In this document: positions 32,353-41,687 of the stretch, piece after piece
Layout of the letters: each line of letters opens with the position of its first letter
Position numbering within the stretch: the first letter of the stretch is position 1
Origin: Gammaproteobacteria bacterium UBA1119
Lineage (GTDB): Bacteria; Pseudomonadota; Gammaproteobacteria; Pseudomonadales; Azotimanducaceae
Length of the DNA stretch: 61,889 nt
Assembly (NCBI GenBank): GCA_002313255.1
Contig: DCBA01000071.1
Coordinates: forward strand, 1 to 61,889
Reading direction: 5' to 3'
The notes under the pieces: generated by a model
Seen by the model: the letters and a program-made list of their open reading frames with translations, nothing else
What the model was told of the DNA's origin: nothing
Databases searched by the model: none
Program-made: the position numbers and the translations under genes

Positions 32353-33720
32353 ATGTTTGAAAGTTTAAGCGATCGACTTTCGCGGACCGCACGCGGGTTG
32401 GCAGGGAAACGGCTCACCGAAACAAACATTCAAGATGCACTTAGAGAGGTGCGTCGATCTCTTTTGGAGGCCGATGTCGCACTAGACGTCGTATCGAGTT
32501 TCGTTGCGAGCGTGCAACAGCGGGCGATCGGCGAGAAAGTTGTTTCTTCGTTGAATGCTCATGACGCTTTCGTAAAGATCGTGCATCGGGAACTCATCGA
32601 GTTGATGGGCGTTGCCAACGATTCGCTCGATCTCACCGCGCCGGCGCCCGTCGTGGTGCTTGTGGCGGGTTTGCAGGGCAGCGGCAAGACGACCACCGTT
32701 GCGAAGTTGGCGCGTTTCTTGAGGGAGCGGGAGCGTAAGAAAGTCGCCGTCGTCAGCGCCGACGTATATCGTCCTGCGGCCATCGCCCAATTACGTCGGC
32801 TAGCGGAAGAAGTGCAAGCTCGATTTATTGCGAGTACCCAATCGGAGTCTCCACTGGATATTGTCAATCGAGCGCTGACCGACGCGCGCACTCAATTTGA
32901 CGACGTTTTAATCGTCGATACCGCCGGGCGACTTAGTATCGACGAAGAGATGATGACGGAAATAGCTTCACTGCATCAAGCGCTGACGCCGGTAGAAACG
33001 TTGTTTGTCGTTGACGCTATGACTGGGCAGGATGCCGCGTTAACGTCAAAAGCGTTCGACGAAGCTATTCCACTGACGGGTATTGTTCTTACCAAAGCGG
33101 ACGGTGATGCTCGGGGTGGTGCCGCTCTTTCGGTTCGCGCGGTCACGGGTAAGCCGGTGAAGTTCTTAGGCACCGGTGAAAAAAGCGACGGATTAGAGGC
33201 GTTCCACCCAGATCGAATTGCCTCTCGAATTCTCGGAATGGGTGACGTTTTAACACTTATCGAAGAAGTCGAACGTAAGGTCGATAAGAAGAAAACATCG
33301 CGACTCGCTCAGAAGATCAAGCGCGGTCGCAAGTTCGATCTTGAGGATTTTCGCGAGCAGCTGGGGCAGATGGCTCAGTTGGGGGGCATGTCAAATGTGC
33401 TCGAAAAGCTTCCTGGCGGAAGGATGTTGCCGGCGAACGCTCAAGGCCAGGTCGACGACGATGAATTAGCTCAACTGGCGGTGATGATCGATTCAATGAC
33501 GGTTCATGAACGGCGGTTTCCAGATGTGATCAACGGTTCGCGCAAACGTCGCATAGCCTTGGGCAGCGGATCACAAGTACAGGATATCAATCGACTTCTT
33601 AAGCAGCACAAACAAATGCAGAAAATGATGAAAAGAGTCACTCGGCGAGGTGGCATGGAAAAAATGATGAGGGGCGTTGGGCAGACTCAACCGACATGGA
33701 GACCCCAACGCCGACGTTAG
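32353..33720 (+). CDS. ffh: Signal recognition particle protein Ffh (SRP54)
   Basis: GTPase that binds 4.5S RNA and brings ribosomes making membrane proteins to FtsY. The 455-residue protein has the N domain, a G domain with P-loop 'GLQGSGKTTT', 'DTAGR' and 'TKADGDARGGAALS', and a Met-rich M domain near the end ('KQMQKMMKRVTRRGGMEKMMRG'). Followed by rpsP-rimM-trmD-rplS, the usual block. Confidence 0.98.
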   Translation: MFESLSDRLSRTARGLAGKRLTETNIQDALREVRRSLLEADVALDVVSSFVASVQQRAIGEKVVSSLNAHDAFVKIVHRELIELMGVANDSLDLTAPAPVVVLVAGLQGSGKTTTVAKLARFLRERERKKVAVVSADVYRPAAIAQLRRLAEEVQARFIASTQSESPLDIVNRALTDARTQFDDVLIVDTAGRLSIDEEMMTEIASLHQALTPVETLFVVDAMTGQDAALTSKAFDEAIPLTGIVLTKADGDARGGAALSVRAVTGKPVKFLGTGEKSDGLEAFHPDRIASRILGMGDVLTLIEEVERKVDKKKTSRLAQKIKRGRKFDLEDFREQLGQMAQLGGMSNVLEKLPGGRMLPANAQGQVDDDELAQLAVMIDSMTVHERRFPDVINGSRKRRIALGSGSQVQDINRLLKQHKQMQKMMKRVTRRGGMEKMMRGVGQTQPTWRPQRRR

Positions 33721-33811
33721 TTTAAATAGTCGAGCGGGGCGATACGGAGTGTTCCCTAACTGCAAACTGTTGTTGTAGAATCGCGCGCTTCTATCCACCT
33801 GAATGGAACCA

Positions 33812-34090
33812 ATGGTCGTTATTCGGCTTGCTCGGCATGGAGCAAAAAAGGCACCTTTTTATCACCTGACCGTTGCGAATCGGTCGGCACAGCGTGACGG
33901 CCGGTTTATCGAACGCGTCGGGTTTTTTGATCCAAACGCGCGAGGGAACGCGGAACGTTTACGCGTCGACTTGGATCGTGTCGATCACTGGGTGTCGGTA
34001 GGAGCTCAGATGAGTGACCGCGTGCGCGGTTTAGTCGTCGAAGCTCGAAAACAATCGGTTGACGAAGAACCGACGGTAACGACGGAGTAA
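33812..34090 (+). CDS. rpsP: 30S ribosomal protein S16
   Basis: Small-subunit protein that helps fold the 5' domain of 16S rRNA. The 92-residue product begins '[21 protein letters not shown]' and contains '[13 protein letters not shown]' and the helix '[15 protein letters not shown]', as in the family. ATG 33812 is preferred over the in-frame ATG 33803 because GGA lies just upstream and S16 proteins start at this point. A TAGAAT at 33776-33781 may be the -10 of a promoter. rimM starts six bases after the stop. Confidence 0.96.
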   Translation: MVVIRLARHGAKKAPFYHLTVANRSAQRDGRFIERVGFFDPNARGNAERLRVDLDRVDHWVSVGAQMSDRVRGLVVEARKQSVDEEPTVTTE

Positions 34091-34095
34091 CGGAT

Positions 34096-34617
34096 ATGCC
34101 GTCCACGTGGGCGGATACCGTCGTTGTGATTGGCCGGATAGGTCGTCCATACGGGATCAAAGGCTGGGTTCACCTGCAGTCATACACGGAGCCGTCTAGT
34201 AATCTCATCGAGTATCGACCGTGGTTAATAAAAAGCTCAAGTAGACATGGGTGGGAGCAACGGGATTGCTTGGATGTTAGGGCTTATCGGCAGAGTTTCG
34301 TGGGACTGTTCGCGGGTATGGAAGATCGTACTGAAGCCGCAAATCTTTCAGGTGGACATCTCGGTGTCCCAGTGGAGACCTTTCCGGAACCAAAGGCAGA
34401 CGAATACTACTGGCATCAACTTATCGGGCTGCCCGTGATCAATGAGAACAAAGTCGCACTTGGCATCGTAGAGGACATGATGTCAACCGGTGCTAACGAT
34501 GTCATTGTTGTTAAGAACGTAGCAGGGGAACGGCTAATCCCCTTTGTTGCGAACACCGTGGTTTCGGTGCAACTTGGCGACTCAATTTTGGTTCGATGGC
34601 CGGAAGATTGGGACTAG
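34096..34617 (+). CDS. rimM: Ribosome maturation factor RimM
   Basis: Binds S19 and helps mature the 30S head. The 173-residue product has the N-terminal 'VVIGRIGRPYGIKGWVHLQSYTEP', the 'GMEDRTEAANLSG' linker and the PRC-barrel C-terminal part with 'DEYYWHQLIGLPV' and 'LIPFVANTVVSV'. Length and order are normal. It lies between rpsP and trmD, spaced by 5-6 bases, so all are likely one operon. Confidence 0.96.
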   Translation: MPSTWADTVVVIGRIGRPYGIKGWVHLQSYTEPSSNLIEYRPWLIKSSSRHGWEQRDCLDVRAYRQSFVGLFAGMEDRTEAANLSGGHLGVPVETFPEPKADEYYWHQLIGLPVINENKVALGIVEDMMSTGANDVIVVKNVAGERLIPFVANTVVSVQLGDSILVRWPEDWD

Positions 34618-34623
34618 AACGAG

Positions 34624-35373
34624 ATGTGGGCTGGAATCGTCAGTATTTTCCCGAACTTAATCCGCACCGCGCTGAACGAAGGTGTTGTCGGCCGTGCGGT
34701 CGCGAGAGGTGATTTAGGACTGGCCATATTCGATCCGCGCGATTATGCCGAGGACAATCACAGAACGGTTGATGACCGGCCGTTTGGCGGTGGACCCGGG
34801 ATGGTTATGATGGCTGGGCCTTTGTCCGCCAGCGTTTCGGAGGCGCGTCGACTTTGTCCAACAGAAAATCCAGTAACGGTCTATCTGTCGCCACAGGGAA
34901 CGAAGTTTACGCAGTCGCTAGCGAATGAATTGGCGACATTACCAGGTCTGGTACTTGTGGCAGGTCGCTATGAGGGCGTGGATGAGCGTTTTATTGAACG
35001 CGAAACCGATTTCGAACTATCCATTGGCGATTTTGTGCTTTCCGGCGGGGAACTAGCCGCGATGGTGGTTCTTGACGCAGTCGCTCGACTATTGCCAGGG
35101 GTTGTCGGGAATCCCGACTCAATAAAATGTGAATCACATATGGACGGATTGCTCGACTTTCCGCACTATACGCGACCGCGGGAATTTGATGGAGACGGTG
35201 TGCCCGACATCCTACTGCAGGGTAACCATAGTGCCATCGAGGAATGGCGACAAAAACAAGCGCTCTGTCGGACGTGGTTGAAGCGGCCGGATATGCTCCT
35301 GGGCAAGGAGTTGAGCCAAGCCGAACGAGCCATGCTTATGGAAGTGATAGATACGATTGGTGAAACGTCATAA
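34624..35373 (+). CDS. trmD: tRNA (guanine37-N1)-methyltransferase TrmD
   Basis: SPOUT knot enzyme that makes m1G37 and prevents frameshifting. The 249-residue protein has '[10 protein letters not shown]', '[13 protein letters not shown]', the SAM knot with '[15 protein letters not shown]' and '[24 protein letters not shown]', and the catalytic Asp region 'LDFPHYTRP'. Normal length. Its start follows the rimM stop by six bases and rplS begins 31 bases after its stop. Confidence 0.98.
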   Translation: MWAGIVSIFPNLIRTALNEGVVGRAVARGDLGLAIFDPRDYAEDNHRTVDDRPFGGGPGMVMMAGPLSASVSEARRLCPTENPVTVYLSPQGTKFTQSLANELATLPGLVLVAGRYEGVDERFIERETDFELSIGDFVLSGGELAAMVVLDAVARLLPGVVGNPDSIKCESHMDGLLDFPHYTRPREFDGDGVPDILLQGNHSAIEEWRQKQALCRTWLKRPDMLLGKELSQAERAMLMEVIDTIGETS

Positions 35374-35404
35374 CCATTGGTTGGTGACGAGGGAGATTGG
35401 ATCG

Positions 35405-35755
35405 ATGCGTCGGAATAAAACGATCGAAGCGATCGAAAACGAACAGATGAAGGATGATGTCCCAACCTTCAGACCAGGAGACACCGTTTCAGTAGAAGTT
35501 CGCGTACGTGAAGGCGACAGAGAGCGTATACAGACATTTGAGGGCGTTGTGATTGGGAAACGAAATCGCGGTGTCAACTCTGCTTTTACCGTTCGTAAAA
35601 TCTCTCACGGAGTGGGGGTTGAGCGTACTTTTCAAACTCATAGTCCGGTGATCTCGTCGATTCAAATCAAGCGCCGGGGCGATGTCCGTCAGGCAAAACT
35701 CTATTACCTACGGGAACTATCGGGACGCGCAGCGCGAATAAAGGAGAAAATCTAA
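35405..35755 (+). CDS. rplS: 50S ribosomal protein L19
   Basis: Large-subunit protein at the subunit interface. The 116-residue product has '[20 protein letters not shown]', '[14 protein letters not shown]' and the basic end '[18 protein letters not shown]'. ATG 35405 has GGGAG upstream in reasonable position; an earlier in-frame start at 35357 overlaps trmD and adds residues foreign to the family. Last gene of the rpsP operon. Confidence 0.97.
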   Translation: MRRNKTIEAIENEQMKDDVPTFRPGDTVSVEVRVREGDRERIQTFEGVVIGKRNRGVNSAFTVRKISHGVGVERTFQTHSPVISSIQIKRRGDVRQAKLYYLRELSGRAARIKEKI

Positions 35756-35808
35756 TTTCGCGCATTGAGGCGACGATGGTTTTCGTAGTTGCCTTGGTCT
35801 GAACGTCG

Positions 35809-36717
35809 GTGCCTCGGCGTAACGCAGAGGCGTCGGCAATCTCTCCCGAGATCGCTACGTATCTGGACGTTCTTTGGTTGCAACGCGGCTTGTCGCGGTC
35901 GACCCTGGACTCATACCGCAGCGATTTAGTCGGTTTTCGCGAATGGTTCAACGGTGATTTGCTCGACGTTACTGAAGCCGAGTTGTTGGATTATTTAAGC
36001 GTCCGTAATGACCAAGGAATTTCTGCACGAACGGTAGCGCGACTACTTTCAACGCTAAGAGGCTATTTTCGCCATGCGCTTGAGCGCGGCGAACTTTCTG
36101 TGGATCCTACCGCGAACGTACTGAGCCCGACGCCCGGAAGGCGATTGCCCGAGTCGCTGAGTGAAGACGAGGTCGAACGATTACTTATGGCGCCCGAACC
36201 TTCGCGGAGCGCAGTTGAATTCCGGGACCGAACGATGCTTGAGATTTTGTACGCGGCAGGACTAAGAATCTCAGAGTTGGTCGGGTTAACGATGTCTTCG
36301 TTGAATCAACGTCAGGGCGTTGTGCGCGTGACGGGTAAAGGATCTCGAGAGCGCTTGGTCCCGGTCGGAGAAGCTGCCTTGCAATGGGTTGAAAGCTATT
36401 TACGGGATGGGCGGCCGACACTGCTGCGAGGACGTGTCAGCGATGTCATGTTCCCTAGCTCACGAGGCCAGGAAATGGCCCGACAGACCTTTTGGTATGC
36501 GGTCAAACGTTATGCGGCGCGGGCAGGTATCAGCTCGTCGGTTTCTCCACACACACTGCGTCATGCGTTTGCGACGCATCTTTTAAACCATGGGGCCGAT
36601 CTTCGGGCAGTACAGATGATGCTGGGCCATGCAGATTTATCGACTACCCAGATCTATACTCACGTAGCAAATGAGCGCCTTAAGGAATTGCATGCGACCC
36701 ACCACCCACGTGGGTGA
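35809..36717 (+). CDS. xerD: Tyrosine recombinase XerD
   Basis: Resolves chromosome dimers at dif together with XerC. The 302-residue product has the SAM-like N-terminal domain and a catalytic domain with Arg in 'AAGLRISELVGL', Lys in 'GKGSRERLVP', 'SPHTLRHAFATHLLNHGADL', 'MLGHADLSTTQIYTH' (His and the nucleophilic Tyr), ending 'HHPRG'. The whole catalytic set is intact. The start is GTG 35809 with little Shine-Dalgarno. XerD rather than XerC follows from overall likeness and the dsbC neighbour. Confidence 0.95.
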   Translation: MPRRNAEASAISPEIATYLDVLWLQRGLSRSTLDSYRSDLVGFREWFNGDLLDVTEAELLDYLSVRNDQGISARTVARLLSTLRGYFRHALERGELSVDPTANVLSPTPGRRLPESLSEDEVERLLMAPEPSRSAVEFRDRTMLEILYAAGLRISELVGLTMSSLNQRQGVVRVTGKGSRERLVPVGEAALQWVESYLRDGRPTLLRGRVSDVMFPSSRGQEMARQTFWYAVKRYAARAGISSSVSPHTLRHAFATHLLNHGADLRAVQMMLGHADLSTTQIYTHVANERLKELHATHHPRG

Positions 36718-36771
36718 TCGTTCCGCGATATCGGACGATCCGATGGAACCGCCTTGCCGGAGGTTTAAGCT

Positions 36772-37518
36772 GTGGCGATGATCGCGCGCGTGCTGATAAT
36801 TGTTGGTTTTTTTTCGGGCGTGTTACTCCGTGCTGACGTCATGGACCAAGCCGAGTTGGATGAGGTTCACGAAAGAGTTCGGACATTGTTACCGGAAATG
36901 CGTCCAGGACTAGCAATTGAACGGATAAAGAAAACACCAGTCGATGGTCTCTATGAAGTTCTACTTAATCGAGGCCGTACGCTATACATGAGCGCTAGCG
37001 GGGATTACTTCCTGGTCGGTGATATGTATGAATTTTCAAGTGAGGGGATCATCAATCTACCTGATTTGGCGCGTCAAGAGAGTCGTAAAGAACTTATGGC
37101 AAAGGTTGACGCCGCGTCGGTAATCTCGTTTGAACCCAATGGTGGTACGCTAGCTACGGTAAGTGTCTTCACCGACGTTGATTGCGCATACTGTCAAAAA
37201 CTGCATCGCGAGATGCCTCAATATCACGAGAGAGGCATTGAAATCCGTTATCTCGCATATCCACGCGCTGGGATTGGTTCGGAGTCTTATTCGAAGATCG
37301 TTTCTGCATGGTGTTCTGACGACCCGCAACGGGCAATAACCACGTTAAAGCGAGGTGACAATATTCCAAAAAGGACGTGCCCGAATCCTGTAGCGGCGCA
37401 ATATGAACTGGGCGGTCGTATAGGAGTCACTGGAACGCCCTCGATAGTCTTGTCAGATGGCCGTATGTTGCCGGGTTATCTGCCCGCGGAAAAACTCGCC
37501 GAAGAACTCGGGATCTGA
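36772..37518 (+). CDS. dsbC: Periplasmic disulfide isomerase DsbC
   Basis: V-shaped dimeric thioredoxin-fold protein that corrects wrong disulfides. The 248-residue product has a signal peptide (about residues 1-22), an N-terminal dimerisation domain and a thioredoxin domain with active site CAYC in 'TDVDCAYCQKLH' (E. coli has CGYC) and cis-Pro in 'VTGTPSIVL'. A second Cys pair ('AWCSDD', 'KRTCPN') matches the family. GTG 36772 is chosen: GGAGG lies eight bases upstream. Order xerD-dsbC-hom is conserved in pseudomonads. Confidence 0.94.
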   Translation: MAMIARVLIIVGFFSGVLLRADVMDQAELDEVHERVRTLLPEMRPGLAIERIKKTPVDGLYEVLLNRGRTLYMSASGDYFLVGDMYEFSSEGIINLPDLARQESRKELMAKVDAASVISFEPNGGTLATVSVFTDVDCAYCQKLHREMPQYHERGIEIRYLAYPRAGIGSESYSKIVSAWCSDDPQRAITTLKRGDNIPKRTCPNPVAAQYELGGRIGVTGTPSIVLSDGRMLPGYLPAEKLAEELGI

Positions 37519-37522
37519 AAGT

Positions 37523-38821
37523 TTGGCTAAGAATTCCCCGCCCCATGAGAAGGTTTTGCGGATTGGTATTGCTGGGTTAGGTACTGTGGCGCAAGGCCTG
37601 CTGACTTTATTGGTGGACAACGCAGAACGAATCACTCGACAAGCTGGTATGCCGATCGAGGTGGTTCGCATCGCAAGCCGTTCCGCGAAGCCCGAAGTGG
37701 ACATTGGAAAGGCGGTGTTTGATACCAACTTGGAATCGCTCTTACGCGACAATGTCGACGTTGTTGTCGAGTTAATCGGCGGTGTGGATGCGGCTCGGGA
37801 GCTGATTTCAAGTGCGCTGATTCGAGGTAAACCGATCGTGACTGCAAATAAGGCGGTATTGGCGGCCCACGCGAACGAATGGTTTAAAGGTGACGCGATA
37901 CTCGGTATCGAGGCATCGGTCGCGGGTGGAATCCCAATCATGAGCACGCTCAAAAGCGGCCTATCGGGAAATCGCGTTGACTGGCTGGTCGGCATTATCA
38001 ACGGAACTTGCAACTACATATTGACTGCGATGGATGAACAGGGAACGAGCTTCGCCGACGCCCTAAAGGAAGCGCAGGAGTTGGGCTATGCAGAAGCGGA
38101 TCCCAGGTTTGACGTGGACGGTGTTGATGCTGCGCAAAAATTGGCGCTGCTCGCGGCATTGGCATTCGACATCCCAGTAAGCATGGACGATATGTATATC
38201 GAAGGCATATCAGGAGTAACGGTGGAAGATTTGCGGTATGCGCGCGAATTAGGTTTTCGGATTAGGCATGTAGGTATTGCCCGTCGAAATGAAGAGAAGT
38301 TTGAAGCGAGGGTTCACCCTTCGCTCATTTCAGCAACGAATCTTGTTGGCGATGTGGCCGGGGTGGCCAATGCGGTGATTGTGGGTGCAGATGCGATTGG
38401 CTCGATACTTCTCGTCGGCCCGGGCGCGGGCGGCTTACCGACAGCGTCGGCGGTACTCAGTGACTTGATCGAAATAGCCCGAGGCACCTGCCCACGGCTG
38501 AGGATTGGTCAAAACGAAGGAATGCGCGTACCTGTTGCAGCGACGGAGTCTCGCTATTACCTCAATATTCCTGCAGCGGACCGACCGGGTGTTTTTGGGG
38601 AAATAGGAGATATTCTGCGTCGCGGAGGAATTTCAATCGAAGCGGTAATACAAAAACGAGAAGCGATACGTAAAAGTGACGGAGAACCTTGGGTGCCCAT
38701 TGTGATGATCACAGAACGTATTGTTGAAGCATCGATGGATGACGCACTGAGTCAGTTATCGAGTCTCGAGAGTGTGCGAGGTCAAATTCGTCGTATTCGG
38801 GTCGCCGATTTCGATCGTTGA
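37523..38821 (+). CDS. hom: Homoserine dehydrogenase
   Basis: Reduces aspartate semialdehyde to homoserine for threonine and methionine synthesis. The roughly 432-residue protein has the NAD(P)-binding 'IGIAGLGTVAQGLL', 'ANKAVLAAH', the catalytic region 'VAGGIPIM', 'GIINGTCNYIL' and 'GYAEADPRFDVDG', and a C-terminal ACT domain. TTG 37523 lies five bases after the dsbC stop; the open frame extends into dsbC (ATG 37457), but that part does not fit. thrC, a frequent next gene, is absent; recJ follows at once (TGATG). Confidence 0.95.
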   Translation: MAKNSPPHEKVLRIGIAGLGTVAQGLLTLLVDNAERITRQAGMPIEVVRIASRSAKPEVDIGKAVFDTNLESLLRDNVDVVVELIGGVDAARELISSALIRGKPIVTANKAVLAAHANEWFKGDAILGIEASVAGGIPIMSTLKSGLSGNRVDWLVGIINGTCNYILTAMDEQGTSFADALKEAQELGYAEADPRFDVDGVDAAQKLALLAALAFDIPVSMDDMYIEGISGVTVEDLRYARELGFRIRHVGIARRNEEKFEARVHPSLISATNLVGDVAGVANAVIVGADAIGSILLVGPGAGGLPTASAVLSDLIEIARGTCPRLRIGQNEGMRVPVAATESRYYLNIPAADRPGVFGEIGDILRRGGISIEAVIQKREAIRKSDGEPWVPIVMITERIVEASMDDALSQLSSLESVRGQIRRIRVADFDR

Positions 38822-40545
38822 TGAACGGGTCCCTGATCATCGAAGAACGGGGTCAAAACATTCCGTCTGTGGAGCTGAGTGAAGAACTGGCTGTTCCTCC
38901 TTTTTTTGCCAGGGTTCTGGGTGCGCGTGGTGTTTCCAGCAAGAAAGAGCTCGATCTATCCCTCAATCTACTACTGGGGCCGAAGGGATTGCCAGGGGTC
39001 GATCAAGCCGCGTCGCGGCTGGTGCGGGCGATAAATGACAGTGAACGAATACTAGTCATCGGGGATTTCGACGCTGATGGAGCCACGGCATCGGCGTTAG
39101 TCGTATCGCTGTTGAAGGAAATGGGTGTGGTGGATGTCGATTACTTGGTCCCCAATCGGTTTGACTTCGGTTATGGGCTAACACCCGAAATCGTAGCTGT
39201 CGCGGCGAAAGGGGAACCAGCACTCATCATTACGGTCGATAATGGGGTATCCAGTGTTGAAGGGGTTCAAGTAGCCAACGAACTCGGGATTGACGTCGTT
39301 ATTACCGACCATCATCTGCCGCCCAAGGATCTTCCGAAGGCCACCGCCATCGTCAATCCGAACTTACAAGAGACGACATTTGAGAGCCCGTTTCTGGCCG
39401 GTGTAGGCGTCGCTTACTACTTAATGGCCGTAGTTCGTGCCACATTACGTGCGGAGAATTATTTCGAAAGTCACAATTTGTCCGAGCCAAACCTTGCGGA
39501 TTGGCTCGATTTGGTGGCATTGGGCACTGTAGCCGATGTCGTCCCACTGGACCGAAACAACCGAATCCTGGTCCATCAGGGTCTGCGCCGCATCCGTTTG
39601 GGACACCTGCGACCAGGGATGCAGGCCTTGATCGAAATTGCCGATCGACGTCTCGAGACGTTGTCTGCCCAGGATCTAGGATTTGCTGTTGGACCAAGGC
39701 TGAACGCCGCTGGGCGTCTAGACGATATAGGGTTGGGTATCCAGTGTTTGTTGTCCAGGGACCTCGAGAGCGCAAGATCGATGGCGGTCGCACTGGATGA
39801 ACTCAATAAAGCACGCCGAGCAATCGAAGACGAAATGAACGTAGAAGCGAAGGTGTTGATATCGGAAAGTATCGATGCCGATTCACCCGCGCTATGCGTT
39901 TACGATGCATCTTGGCATCAGGGCGTTGTTGGTATTGTTGCAGGTCGGATGCGTGAACGGTTTCATCGGCCAGTCATCGCGTTCGCCGATTCCGGTGATA
40001 TCGCGCCAGGCGAAATAAAGGGCTCTGCACGGAGCGTTCCGGGGCTTCACATCCGCGACGCGCTCGATGATGTAGCCACCCGCTTTCCGGGCCTTGTGTA
40101 CAAATTTGGGGGCCACGCGATGGCCGCGGGATTAACAATCAGGCGTATTCACTTGGATCGTTTCCGCAAAGCCTTTGCGGAAGCGGTAGCGAGTAGAGTA
40201 GAGCCGCGCGATCTCGCCGGCATCGTTTTTTCGGATGGTGTGCTGGCGGTCGAGGATCTCAACGTCGATAACGCTCGATTGATCGAAGAATATGGCCCGT
40301 GGGGGCAAGGGTTCGATGAGCCGGTATTTCATGGTGAATTTGAGTTAATTAGTCAGCGAATGGTCGGCCAAGGGAAACACCTCAAACTGATCGTTAAACA
40401 GCAGGAAAAAGTTGTCGATGCGATTGCTTTCAACCAGCAGACGATCAATTCTGATCGGATCATCATGGCGTACAAACTTCAGGTAAATCGCTATTTGAAC
40501 AACGAGACACTGCAGCTTTTGGTCGAGCATGTAACCCCGAGCTAA
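38821..40545 (+). CDS. recJ: Single-stranded-DNA-specific exonuclease RecJ
   Basis: 5'-3' exonuclease on single-stranded DNA used in RecF recombination and mismatch repair. The 574-residue protein has the DHH phosphoesterase motifs: 'VIGDFDADGATASALVV', 'ITVDNGVSS', 'VVITDHHLPP' and 'ALGTVADVVPL', then DHHA1 with 'GRLDDIGLGIQCLL' and 'KFGGHAMAAGLTI', and an OB-like end. The ATG overlaps the hom stop (TGATG); the in-frame TTG at 38818 is less likely. Confidence 0.96.
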   Translation: MNGSLIIEERGQNIPSVELSEELAVPPFFARVLGARGVSSKKELDLSLNLLLGPKGLPGVDQAASRLVRAINDSERILVIGDFDADGATASALVVSLLKEMGVVDVDYLVPNRFDFGYGLTPEIVAVAAKGEPALIITVDNGVSSVEGVQVANELGIDVVITDHHLPPKDLPKATAIVNPNLQETTFESPFLAGVGVAYYLMAVVRATLRAENYFESHNLSEPNLADWLDLVALGTVADVVPLDRNNRILVHQGLRRIRLGHLRPGMQALIEIADRRLETLSAQDLGFAVGPRLNAAGRLDDIGLGIQCLLSRDLESARSMAVALDELNKARRAIEDEMNVEAKVLISESIDADSPALCVYDASWHQGVVGIVAGRMRERFHRPVIAFADSGDIAPGEIKGSARSVPGLHIRDALDDVATRFPGLVYKFGGHAMAAGLTIRRIHLDRFRKAFAEAVASRVEPRDLAGIVFSDGVLAVEDLNVDNARLIEEYGPWGQGFDEPVFHGEFELISQRMVGQGKHLKLIVKQQEKVVDAIAFNQQTINSDRIIMAYKLQVNRYLNNETLQLLVEHVTPS

Positions 40546-40588
40546 TTGGCGCTCGTGCTAGAATCGCCGGCTATCCCAAGGGGTACGA

Positions 40589-41687
40589 ATGGCTGAAATC
40601 ACTTCTGTCCGCGAGCGACTCAAGGATCTGATGGCCCGTAACGAGGCCTTACGGGGGTATCTTTGACGTTTCAGAACGCAAGGAAAGGCTCGAGGAAGTA
40701 GAGCGCGAGCTCGCCGAGTCGGATGTCTGGTCCGACGCGTCTCGAGCAGAGAAATTGGCGCGAGAACGCGCGGCCCTCGAAGCTGTGGTGACTGGGTTAG
40801 ACAGTCTATTGGAGGGCCTAGGCGATGTGTCGGAACTGGCGGAAATAGCCTCCGAAGAAGGCGACGCAGCGACGCTTGGTGAGCTCGACCTCGACCTGCA
40901 GGGCTACGCCGAAGAGTTGGAGATACTTGAATTTCGCCGAATGTTCAGTGGTGAATTGGACGAGGCAAATGCGTACGTCGACGTCCAATCCGGCTCGGGC
41001 GGGACGGAGGCTCAGGACTGGGCCGAAATGCTGCTCCGCATGTATCTGCGTTGGGGCGAGAAACGCGGACTCAAAACGGAATTAATTGAACTTTCCAATG
41101 GCGAGGTCGCTGGTATCAAAAGCGCAACGGTGCTTTTTTCGGGCACATACGCTTATGGTTGGTTGCGAACTGAGACGGGAGTTCATCGACTAGTTCGTAA
41201 ATCGCCTTTTGATTCGGGGAATCGTCGCCATACTTCGTTTGCATCGATATTTGTATCGGCGGAGATAGATGACGAAATCGAAATCGAAATTGATCCGGGA
41301 GAAGTGCGGGTGGATACGTACCGTGCCAGTGGTGCCGGAGGACAGCATGTGAACCGAACAGATTCCGCCGTTCGTCTAACCCATGAACCTACGGGAGTCG
41401 TAGTACAGTGCCAAAGCGAGAGGTCGCAGCACCAGAATCGAGATAACGCATGGAAACAGTTACGGGCCAAGTTGTATGAACGCGAATTACACCACCGCAG
41501 AGAAGAACAACAGGCATTGGAGGACACAAAAGCTGACATTGGCTGGGGTTCGCAGATCCGGTCGTACGTCCTCGATCAGTCTAGGGTCAAGGATCTTCGT
41601 ACAGAGCTGGAGCGTGCGGATCCGGTCAACGTCCTTGACGGAGATATAGATGGCTTCTTGGAGGCGAGTTTGAAGGCGGGTTTATGA
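40589..41687 (+). CDS. prfB: Peptide chain release factor 2, expressed by programmed +1 frameshift
   Basis: RF2 reads UGA and UAA stops. Translation begins at ATG 40589, reaches an in-frame TGA at codon 26 (40664-40666) and must shift +1 on CTT to continue from GAC at 40665, giving 365 residues, the E. coli length. The tripeptide region shows 'KSPFDSGN' (SPF stop-reading motif), and '[11 protein letters not shown]' carries the catalytic GGQ. Because RF2 itself ends at this UGA, its level controls its own synthesis. The stop overlaps lysS (ATGA), the usual prfB-lysS pair. Confidence 0.97.
40652..40667 (+). other. prfB programmed +1 frameshift site
   Basis: The reading is CGG GGG TAT CTT TGA C. 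A GGGGG Shine-Dalgarno-like run (40653-40657) lies three bases before the slippery CTT, exactly as in E. coli, and TGA is followed by C, a weak termination context. The +1 slip on CTT joins the two frames. Confidence 0.93.

Noticed and set aside
40589..40666. prfB as a broken gene because of the in-frame TGA
   Set aside because: The TGA sits in the classical RF2 autoregulatory frameshift context and the shifted product is full length.
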